Of a stretch of 64,000 nucleotides of DNA, positions 56,561 to 64,000 are shown piece after piece. How positions within the stretch are numbered: position 1 is the first letter of the stretch; each line of letters starts with the position of its first letter. A model generated the notes under the pieces. That model searched no databases. It was not told the DNA's origin and was given only the letters and a program-made list of their open reading frames with translations. This stretch comes from Dermacentor variabilis (taxonomy: Eukaryota > Arthropoda > Arachnida > Ixodida > Ixodidae). Location of the stretch: assembly GCF_050947875.1 (NCBI RefSeq), contig NC_134570.1:239684584-239748583 (forward strand). Reading direction: 5' to 3'. A program made the translations under genes and the position numbers.

Positions 56561-57265
56561 ATAGGAACTATGTGAACTATTTTGATAACTAACATGGTTT
56601 CAGCAAAGCATCGTCTTGTGACACTCAACTACTAGAATTCATGTCTGAATTACACTCTAGCACGAATAACAAGCACATTAACTGCATCTTTCTTCACTAT
56701 GCAAAAGCTTTTGACAGAGTAGCTTACTCCCACCTAATAGCTAAACCACCTTTAGACTTGAATCTTTAACATTAACTTGACTTCATAATTTTCTGTCTGA
56801 TAAGCAGCAGTTTACTGCTGCGAATAATTTCAAATCCTCTCTATTATACGTAACATTGGGCGTACCCCAAGGCTGTGCACTCGATCTTCTTTTTCTGATT
56901 TATAGATTCGCCAGTAACATATCTTCCAGTGTATGACTCTTCAGGGATATTGTGTAATTTATAAAACTATTTAAAGAACAGGCTAGATAATAATTTAGCT
57001 TTGCGAAAAGACCTTTACCTGGTACAAGAGTGCTGTAATGATTGGCAAATTACATCAAACACATCTAAGTGCTGCATAATTTCTTTCAGCTGTAAAGTAA
57101 TGAATGAATTCTGGGTAAAAACGATGTACAGTGCGAAGGACAAGGACTGCGGAGATGACATACACTGCGCTGACTTCCAACAATATTTTATTGCATTGCC
57201 ACATCATGTGTATATATACAACAGGGGGCATGTGCAGAAAATGAAAGGCAGTCACAAGGGGTTTT

Positions 57266-57727
57266 CTAACAACAAGTCACTGTACTAAGAACATGGTCAC
57301 CTGAGAAGAAAAAAAAATGAACATTACTATTTCTATTGTTGAGATACATGACTTCACTAGGGGTCAGCGCGATAGAGGGGGCACTAACACACACACTACC
57401 CAGTTTTCTGATGAAATCAGCTTCTATAATTTCCCGCGTGAGCTGTGAGCTGTGTCTCACTAAAACTTCTGTATCTTCAAAGAGGGGCACACAGCCGCAG
57501 TCCCAGCAATGGATGCCCAAGTGGCCTTGAACAGTGTTATGGACGTTGTTATACATAGTGCTCTGTTAAATGATCGTTTAAGCACCTACCTGTCTGTCTA
57601 ACATATTTACTGCTGCAAAACAGGGGAATCTGGTAAACCACATTCGTTGCACATGTCACAAAATGTTTTGCGTGTCCGACAGAGAAACAACTCTGATGTG
57701 ATTTAGGCACCTTTACACATTACACGT
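57266..57727 (-). pseudogene. Penelope GIY-YIG endonuclease, downstream part
   Basis: In one minus-strand frame HFVTCATNVVYQIPL leads to KYVRQTGRCLNDHLTEH (GIY-YIG core; the second Gly-rich motif has Arg for Gly). After a frame change at about 57555 the block HCWDCGCVPLFEDTEVLVRHS and LTREIIEADFIRKLG, the conserved end of Penelope proteins, runs to 57266. In an intact element this endonuclease nicks DNA to prime target-site reverse transcription. Confidence 0.85.
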
Positions 57728-57732
57728 AAAAG

Positions 57733-58100
57733 TCAAAACAAAACACAAAATACACTATACTGATGCGCGACTTCAATACCAGGATAGGCAAGAAGCAGGC
57801 TGGAGACAAGTCAGTGGGGGAATATGGCATAGGTTCTAGGCATAGCGGGGGAGAGTTATTAGTAGTTTGCAGAACAGAATAATATGCGGATAATGAATAC
57901 CTTCTACCGCAAGAGAGATAGCCGAAGGTAGACGTGGAGGAGCCCAAATGGCGAGACTAGAAATGAAATAGACTTTATACTCTGTGCTAACCTTGGCATC
58001 ATACAAGATGTGGACGTGCTCGGCAAGGTGCGCTGCAGTGACCATAGCATGGTAAGAACTCGAATTAGCCTAGACTTGAGGAGGGAACGGAAGAAACTGG
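57733..58100 (+). pseudogene. RTE endonuclease, copy 2
   Basis: YTILMRDFNTRIGKKQ (GDFNAKxG motif, Gly to Arg) at about 57750, then in other frames a WRSPNGETRNEIDFIL-like stretch and KVRCSDHSMVRTRI (SDH motif, 58025-58066). The N-terminal half is missing. At least two frameshifts are present around 57880 and 57930. Confidence 0.8.
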
Positions 58101-59790
58101 TACATAAGAAGCCGATCAATGAGTTAGCGGTAAGAGGGAAAATAGAGGAATTCCGTATCAAGCTACAAAACAGGTATTCGGCTTTAACTCAGGAAGAGGA
58201 CCTTCATGTTGAAGCAATGAACGACAATCTTGTGGGCATCATTAAGGAGCGTGCAATAGAAGTCGGTGGTAACTCCATTAGGCAGGATAACAGTAAGCTA
58301 TCACAGGAGATGAAAGATCTGATCAAGAAACGCCAATGTATGAAAGCCTTTAACCCTACAGCTAGAATAGAACTGGCAGAACTTTTGAAGTTAATCAACA
58401 AGCGTAAGACAGCTGACATAAGGAAGTATAATATGGATAGAATTGAACATGTTCTCAGGAACAGACGAAGCCTAAAGGCAGTGAAGAAGAAACTTGGAAT
58501 AGGCAATAATCAGGTGTATGCGTTAATAAACAAAGCCGGCAATATCATTACTAATATGGATGAGATAGTTCAAGTGGCTGAGGAGTTCTATAGAGATTTA
58601 TACAGTACCAGTGGCACCCACGGCGATAATGGAAGAGAGAATAGTTGACAAGAAATTGAAATCCCACAAGTAACGCTGGAAGAAGTAATGAAAGCCTTGG
58701 GAGCTATGCAAAGGTAGCTGGGGAGAATCAGGTAACAGCAAATTTGTTGAAAGATGGTGGGCGGATTGTTCTAGAAAAACTGGCCACCCTGTATACGCAA
58801 TGCCTCATGACCTCGTGCGTACCGGAATCTTGGAAGAACGCTAACATAATCCTAATCCATACGAAAGGGGACACCAAAGACTTGAAAAATTATAGACCGA
58901 TCAGCTTACTGTCTGTTGCCTGCAAAGTATTTACTAAGGTAATCACAAATAGAATCAGGAACACCTTAGACTTCTGTCAACCAAAGGACCAGGTAGGATT
59001 CCGTAAAGGCTACTCAACAATAGACCATATTCACACTATCAATCAGGTGATAGAGAAATGTGCAGAATATAACCAACTCTTACATATAGCTTTCACTGAT
59101 TACAAGAAAGCATTTGATTCAGTCGAAACCTCAGTAGTCATGCAGGCATTAAGGAATCAGGGTGTAGACGAGCTGTATGTAAATATACTGAAAGATATCT
59201 TTAAAGGCTCCACAGCCACTGTAGTTTTCCATAAAGAAAGCAACGAAATCCCAATAAAGAAAGGCGTCAGGCAGGGAGATACAATCTCTCCAATGCTATT
59301 CACAGCATGTTTAAAGGAGGTATTCAGAGACCTGGATTGGGAAGAATTGGGGATAAGAGTTAATGGAGAATACCTTAGTAACTTGTGATTCGCTGATGAT
59401 ATTGCCTTGCTTAGTAACTAAGGGGACCAATTGCAACGCATGCTCACTGACCTGTAGAGGCAAAGCAGAAGGGTGGGTCTAAAAACTAATCTGCAGAAAA
59501 CTAAAGTAATGTTTAACAGTCTCGGAAGAGAACAGCAGTTTACGATAGGTAGCGAGGCACTTGAAGTGGTAAGGCAATACATCTACTTAGGACAGGTAGT
59601 GACCGCAGATCCGGATCATGAGACTGGAATAATCAGAATAAGAATGGGCTTGGGTGCGTTTGGCAAGCATTCTCAGATCATGAACAGCAGGTTGCCATTA
59701 TCCCTCAAGAGGAAAGTGTATAACCAGCTGTGTCTTACCAGTACTCACGTACGGGGCAGACATCTGGAGGCATACGAAAAGGGTTCTGCT
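58010..59790 (+). pseudogene. RTE reverse transcriptase, copy 2
   Basis: Frame 58010-58648 covers the end of the endonuclease and the linker. Frame 58744-59388 covers the RT: NYRPISLLSVACKVFTKV, DQVGFRKGYSTIDHI, FTDYKKAFDSVETSVV (palm A), PIKKGVRQGDTISPMLF, and EYLSNL followed by TGA (59386-59388). The same frame continues FADDIALL, so this stop probably replaced Arg. Frame 59473-59793 has QYIYLGQVVT. With one stop and about three frameshifts it is close to readable but not functional. Confidence 0.9.
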
Positions 59791-59876
59791 TAAACTGAGG
59801 ACGACACAACAAGCTATGGAAAGAAGAATGATGGGTGTAACATTAAGGGATAAGAGCAGATTGGGTGAGGGAATAA

Positions 59877-60065
59877 ATGCGAGTTAATGACATCTTACTT
59901 GAAATCAAGAAAAAGAAGTGGGCATGGGCAGGACATGTAATGAGGAGGGAAGATAACCGATGGTCATTAAGGGTTACGGAGTGGATTCCAAGGGAAGGGA
60001 AGCGTAGCAGGGGGAGGCAGAAAGTTAGGTGGGCAGATGAGATTAAGAAGTTTGCAGAGAAGTAA
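59877..60065 (+). pseudogene. RTE C-terminal domain, copy 2
   Basis: KWAWAGHVMRREDNRWSL and WIPREGKRSRGRQKVRWAD, the RTE hallmark, end at TAA 60063-60065, 48 bp before the tail. Confidence 0.88.
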
Positions 60066-60113
60066 GGGAGAGGCCTTTGCCCTGCAGTGGGCGTAACCAG
60101 GCTGATGATTATG

Positions 60114-60280
60114 ACACGTTTACAGAGCCTTGCCAGCTTTTCCGGGGCTGACAAAACGACTGTGATTCCTGTACACTGCCCAACCTTTTTCAGCCTATGT
60201 GAGACATTATGCACATACGGTAGCACTGCAAACCTTATAACATTGGGTGTATAAATAGTATAGTTCATTTCTTTTTTCAA
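60114..60280 (-). pseudogene. Penelope RT-endonuclease linker, upstream part
   Basis: Minus-strand PYVHNVSHRLKKVGQ and VVLSAPEKLARLCKRV are the Penelope linker between RT and GIY-YIG. It continues at 57720 beyond the RTE insertion. RT palm motifs are absent because the element is 5'-truncated at about 60281. Confidence 0.82.
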
Positions 60281-60501
60281 GTGATCATGTTCTTAGTACA
60301 ATGACTTGCTGTTAGAACACCCCTTGTGACTGCCTTTCATTTTCTGTGCATGCCCCCTCTTGTATACTATATACATGATGCGGCAACACAAGAGAATATT
60401 GTTGGAAGTCAGCGCAGTGTATGCCATTCTCTCACAGTCCTTGTCCTTCGCTCTCCACATCGTTTTTATCATGGATTACCAACTTGCCCAAGCAACCACC
60501 C

Positions 60502-60733
60502 TAACCTTGGGGTTTTACATGCCAAAGCAACGATTTGATCATGAGGCATGCCGTAGTGAGGTACTCTACATTAATTTTGACCACCTGGTGATCTTTAACA
60601 TACCCCCAATGCACGGCACATGGGTATTTTTGCATTTTACCCCCATCAAGATATGGCCGTCACGGCTGGGATTCGATCCTGCAACCTGATGCTTAGCAGC
60701 GCAACCCCAAAGCCGCTAAGCCACCACAGCGGG
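60502..60733 (-). mobile_element. Ruka-like SINE inside the nested LINE
   Basis: On the minus strand a tRNA-like head (gtggcttagcggctttggg, B box ggatcgaatccc at about 60669-60680) leads through the family landmarks to ccccaaggtt at about 60503. The head side abuts ttcagccgtaaa, which matches ttcagctgtaaa left of Penelope element 1. This suggests that the SINE went into the LINE first and the Penelope element next to it later. Confidence 0.85.
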
Positions 60734-60760
60734 TTCAGCCGTAAAAGGTCCGTCTTTAAA

Positions 60761-61980
60761 AGCATGGCACATTGGGCGAGTCGGTATGTCATGACATTTT
60801 TAGGCTTGTAGCGCAGCTCAGAACGAGCAAAAAAGGAAGGTGGAAGGGGTAATGAAGGGGGGCAACGGAGAACAGGGTGAACGCTAAAAGAAAGCCTTGC
60901 CCCCCTTGACGTTACCCACGAGCTTCCACAGAATGACGTGATCCAGTTTTTGGATCTGTGCTTAGCTTGTTCCGATATTCACACGTGTTGGTACTATGAA
61001 CTTCGTGCCAACAAACCACTTCCATTTCATTCTGCTCATGCTAAGTTGGTCATGAGAGGCATTGCTAACCTTTGCCTAAATAATGCTTTGCAAAAATTGT
61101 GCCATCACGCCATTTTGTCTAGCTTTGCTTCTTAGTGCGAATGGCTTTCACAGGCTGGTTATCCCGTGTCCTTACAAGTGTCAGTAGCTGAACGGATTCT
61201 AAGATAGTTTAGAAAAGACAAGCGGCACGAAGATAATCCTACAACTACTCGGGGTAAGACAAGCATTATCCCGTATATCCACACCGTCTCACATAATCTG
61301 AAGAAAATCGCCAAGCAAGCGAATATTCGTGCCATGTTTTCCGCCCCTAACAAGCTTATGAGCATTTGCAAGAATAAGGAGGCTCCTCCTCCTAGCTGTG
61401 ATAATAATCATAAAGAGAAGTTTGTTAATTGCACACATTGTGTTGTTTATTGTTTTCTACTCAAGCGCAGAAAACGTTATGTTGGTCAGACTGGCCAATG
61501 TCAGAATGACAGGCTGCGTGAACATTGTTACAACGCTAAGAATTGTATTACAGCTGGGGCGTTTCTTGCGCAGCACTGCAAAACGTGTGGTTGCAAACCT
61601 TAGAGGAATGCGTCATTCTAGGTCATAGTCATAATCAGCTCACAAGAGAAATCATTGAAGCAAAAGCTACCGTAGGCCTTGGCATGTGTAAGCTCACCTT
61701 TATTATCGTTATCAAGCAATGAATTGGTGTATCTCGGACTGCCGCCACAGGCTGTCTGAATGTTTTTTCACGTGGTTCCTTTTTGCTTTTGTTGCTTAGT
61801 TTTGTGTTGTTCTCTCTTCATGTCACATGGTTCGCTGAGTGTATAAGTATAGCCTTATGAGTCCTGAAATAAACCATCAGTTGGAAGTTAGCACTCACCC
61901 TGTTCTCCGTTCCTATTCATTACCCCTTCCACCTTCCTTTTTTGCTCATTCTGAGCTGCGCTACAAGCCTAAAAAAGTCC
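60761..61980 (+). mobile_element. Penelope-like element 2 with inverted ends
   Basis: The element is bracketed by an inverted repeat: 60806-60892 matches the reverse complement of about 61895-61975, including aggcttgtagcgcagctc and gcaaaaaaggaaggtgga. Coding on the plus strand lies between. Approximate flanking duplications are gtccgtctttaa (60749-60760) and gtccggctttaa (61977-61988). The left flank also carries family sequence outside the paired part. Confidence 0.82.
60900..61603 (+). pseudogene. Penelope RT C-terminus, linker and GIY-YIG endonuclease
   Basis: Frame 60900-61135 reads IQFLDLCLACSDIHTCWYY and LPFHSAHAKLVMRGIANLCL, the Penelope RT C-terminal region. After a stop and frame changes (61135, 61205) comes SIIPYIHTVSHNLKKIAKQ. 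Frame 61334-61603 then has RKRYVGQTGQCQNDRLREH (GIY-YIG core, catalytic Arg and Glu visible) and a Cys/His block AQHCKTCGCKP, where the frame stops early. The RT palm is missing. This is the best GIY-YIG core in the window. Confidence 0.87.
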
Positions 61981-62480
61981 GGCTTTAAGTTTGCTTACGC
62001 TATTTCTGCCGCTGTAATTCCCAGGGCATCTATTATAAATATCTTGGCATTCATCACTGCTCCAATATTTCTTGGTCCACTCATGTTGAGAAGATATGTG
62101 CTAAAGGTAATACCGTAAAACTCTAGGATTTCTACATCGGCCTCTGTGTCAATCTACACCTGCCAATCGACAACTGGCCTGCCAAAGCTTTGTTTGTCCA
62201 CAACTTGAATATGCTTCTTGTCTTGAACTTGTCTTGTCAACTTGAATCATCTTGTCTCCTCATCAACTATATTCAGTAGATAAGTTGAAGTCCATCCAAA
62301 ATCATACTGCCCGTTTTATAACAAGCTATTGTTATGCTTACTAACTTGGATTCCCGGCATTCTATTGCTATTCTGTTCTTTTTCTAACAAGTACTTTTAC
62401 AACTTGTGGTCCAGTCATCTCTCGCTTGATATACCTTCGTGCACATCTAGTCAACTCCATAGTAATCTCAGGTTCAGGTC

Positions 62481-62764
62481 CATTTTTGGTAGAAAGCGTG
62501 GCAGTTTGGGCGAGTTGGTATGTCATAACTGTTTAAGGCTAGTAGCGCAGCTCAGGACGAGCAAAAAAGGTAAGAGGTAGGGGTAATCAAAGGGAGCGGA
62601 AAACAGGGTGAGCGCTTGATTACCCCTACCTCTTACCTTTTTTGCTCGTTCTGAGCGGCGCTACTAGCCTTAAACAGTTATGACATACCAACTCGCCCAA
62701 ACTGCCACGCTTTTGACCTTCATTTCTAGTTCAACGGGCCCCTCTCTTGCTACATTTTTGGTAG
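62481..62764. mobile_element. Penelope-derived palindrome with 12-bp target duplication
   Basis: The exact repeat catttttggtag lies at 62481-62492 and 62753-62764. Between them are arms of 98 nt (62493-62590 and 62616-62713) with only two mismatches, a 25-nt loop and a 39-nt unpaired tail (62714-62752). The arm sequence is the same family as the ends of Penelope element 2. There is no coding part. The target is the CR1-like LINE. Confidence 0.88.
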
Positions 62765-63117
62765 CACACAGTCTGTCAACAAATCAACAATGCCACGCGC
62801 CATAGCACTATGAAATATTCTACCAAATGATACTCCATCAATAAGTGATCCTGTTAAATTTTGCAAACAATTGCAACTTCATGTGTAATTTTTATTTTGT
62901 ATAGCAATGCTTACTTCCATTTCATTTGTTCTGCACTTGCATATACTTTCCTTCTTTTTTTTCAATGTATAATTTGTTTCTTTGCTTGTGTGAATGATTT
63001 TGCACTTCCTGTACTTTTACATGTTGTTTGTTCTTTTTTAGGGGGGGGGAATTCATTGTTAATTATTTTTTGCCCCCCCCCCTTGCCTTCTCAATGTTCC
63101 TTTGGGGCCTGTAGGGT

Positions 63118-63175
63118 AGCATAAATGAATGAAAGAAAGAATGAATGAACAAATGAATGAGTAAATAAATAAATC
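63118..63175 (+). repeat. simple-repeat tail of the CR1-like LINE
   Basis: An (aaatg/aaag)n-type repeat directly follows ggggcctgtagggtagcat, marking the 3' terminus of the LINE. Confidence 0.7.
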
Positions 63176-63488
63176 TGTGTGTGGGCATCCTTCTGCTTCT
63201 CCTGTTGCATCAACACAACATGTTAACACATATGCACTTTGTTCTTTATCCTGATTCATTTGAGTCAGTGTAGAGAACTACACGATCTCTATCCCTATAT
63301 GGTGCCAAAGGTTTGCTCATCTTTATTTGTGCAGCATGCAACCTCTCAATTTAAAGATACTACAGTCAAAACCAAGAAATGCTAAAAATTTTACAAAATG
63401 TACTAAAAATTTGTATGTTACTCAACATGTTTGTTTATTAAAGAATCATTGCCAAAATGATAAAGCCACTGCAAAATATAAATTTTTA

Positions 63489-63560
63489 TTAACCCATTGA
63501 GGGTCGATTTCTTTTGCCACATGCAACTGCCCAGGGTCGATATTTTTATTGCAGATTCCA
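63489..63560. mobile_element. possible piggyBac-like terminal repeat
   Basis: TTAACCCATTGAGGGTCGAT at 63489 has the TTAA-CCC start of piggyBac-group ends, and an internal agggtcgat repeats at about 63533. The other end was not found in the window. Confidence 0.3.
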
Positions 63561-63589
63561 ATTCTTCTTAGGGACTTATTTCGAAAAAA

Positions 63590-64000
63590 ATTTAATGTAA
63601 TTTTTCTAGGGTGACCGTAAAGTGAGAAAAAAATTTTGCGCTGGTATGCGTTGGTAATGCCGCGAAAACTTGGTCACGTTCAAGTTGCACGCCCTTCGTA
63701 TTGGACACTGCACGCCAAACAGCGGTGTTGTTCAGCAACAACAGGCAGCGACCTTCGTTGCACGAGTAGCCGGTTGGACCCGGCTCGCATGCGCCATGCG
63801 CACGAAGTACCACGAGGAAAGAAAGAAGGAGACGGTTCGACACCAATTTGAGAATGCGACTGCCGGGGATTCTTCGCGACCGCAGTGACTTTAAGTTGTG
63901 GGCACAGGTTCGCCCTTAATAAATATTGTTGTTTTGTTAACCTCTATTCCTCAACATAGTTACATTTCTGGTGGAGGTGCGGGGTATGAGTCGAAGCCCC
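63590..64000 (+). mobile_element. possible 5' LTR end and primer-binding region running off the window
   Basis: AATAAATATTG at about 63919 precedes a CTCAACA end-like string at about 63950 and then tttctggtggaggtgcgg (about 63966), a layout like R-U5 followed by a leader. No start of LTR or second copy is visible, so this is tentative. Confidence 0.3.

Larger units (their letters stand above)
57728..60113 (+). mobile_element. RTE-clade LINE, copy 2
   Basis: This 5'-truncated copy starts within the endonuclease and ends in the gctgatgatt tail. It is inserted into Penelope element 1 in the opposite direction. Flanks share acacgt (57722-57727 and 60114-60119). It is the better preserved of the two RTE copies and would serve as the reference. 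Confidence 0.88.
57097..60501 (-). mobile_element. Penelope-like element 1 with inverted 3' ends, holding an RTE
   Basis: Minus-strand coding at 60280-60114 and 57720-57266 is the Penelope C-terminal region. The 3' end (57111-57302 on this strand) has an inverted copy at 60284-60484, so the truncated element is bracketed by inverted repeats of about 190-200 bp. Both copies contain gttggaagtcagcgcagtgt and a cttgtgactgcctttcattt string. An RTE LINE is inserted at 57728-60113 with a 6-bp flank acacgt on both sides. Confidence 0.85.
56570..63175 (+). mobile_element. CR1/L2-like LINE carrying nested insertions
   Basis: LINE segments at 56570-57096, 60734-60760, 61985-62492 and 62753-63175 read as one element once insertions are set aside. 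Blocks in order are HGFSKASSCDTQLLEF, LHYAKAFDRVAYSHL, LGVPQGCALDLLFLI, NTSKCCIISFSC, FAYAISAAVIPRAS, YKYLGIHHCSNISWSTHVEK, IQNHTARFIT-like sequence, and ALWNILPNDTPSISDPVKF. The 3' UTR ends in ggggcctgtagggtagc followed by an (aatg)n-type repeat at 63118-63172. Boundaries are supported by imperfect direct repeats: ttcagctgtaaa (57085-57096) with ttcagccgtaaa (60734-60745), gtccgtctttaa with gtccggctttaa, and an exact 12-bp repeat at the last insertion. The LINE has several frameshifts. Confidence 0.8.

Noticed and set aside
56560..56580. Twin-primed single LINE at the 56.56-kb head-to-head junction
   Set aside because: Both sides contain overlapping RT regions (palm A on each) with different sequences, so two different LINEs meet here.

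Overview
The window reads as nuclear DNA of an animal, most probably an ixodid (hard) tick. The pointers are several copies of a tRNA-derived SINE that looks like the tick family Ruka, RTE, CR1/L2-like and I-like LINEs, Penelope-like elements with a GIY-YIG endonuclease, Tc1, pogo/Tigger, P-element/THAP and MULE transposon remains, and one spliced exon of a conserved eukaryotic gene. Species is not determined. No bacterial operon, rRNA, bona fide tRNA or CRISPR array was seen.

Layout. 0.65-7.3 kb: a short tandem satellite interrupted at one point by a 6.2 kb block holding a LINE (endonuclease plus RT), a SINE, a broken Tc1 transposase and a second 3' end of the same LINE. 7.3-19 kb: mostly unrecognised sequence with a SINE carrying a perfect 14-bp target duplication, and minus-strand signals (good splice donors and acceptors, an AATAAA) that may mark a host transcription unit at 12.0-15.3 kb. 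19-21.3 kb: a second SINE type and an internally deleted P-element/THAP transposase followed by a near-perfect 31-bp palindrome. 21.8-26.7 kb: a complete LTR-bounded Ty3/gypsy element (LTRs 633 and 621 bp, 4-bp target duplication) whose surviving order is gag, protease, integrase, then the tail of RNase H, with RT deleted. This order, with a SCAN-like capsid, points to the Gmr1 lineage. 28-30.5 kb: a minus-strand MULE transposase with a SWIM finger, split by a TTAA-targeted MITE. 31.2-33.9 kb: a 5'-truncated RTE LINE with an 11-bp target duplication. 35.5-36.8 kb: further LINE copies. 38.4-38.9 kb: a degenerate tandem repeat. 39.6-43.8 kb: an I-like LINE (gag knuckles, endonuclease, RT, RNase H). 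43.8-45.1 kb: a rearranged CR1-like LINE. 45.66-45.97 kb: the last exon and 3' UTR of NAA38 (LSMD1), the only host gene recognised with confidence. 46.4-48.9 kb: two non-autonomous DNA elements, one holding a decayed THAP domain. 49-56.6 kb: Penelope, CR1 and Tigger fragments and a Tigger MITE. 56.6-63.2 kb: one CR1-like LINE carrying nested insertions (SINE, Penelope element with an RTE inside, a second Penelope element, and a 260-bp Penelope palindrome). The right edge may hold the end of an LTR.

Functionally the window is a graveyard of mobile DNA. Every transposon reading frame examined is broken by stops, frameshifts or deletions, and nothing here looks capable of autonomous movement. 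The value lies in the insertion architecture: clean target duplications and empty sites that can be reconstructed in frame, and repeated formation of inverted 3' ends by Penelope-like elements. All family assignments are by eye from motifs; no searches were run.
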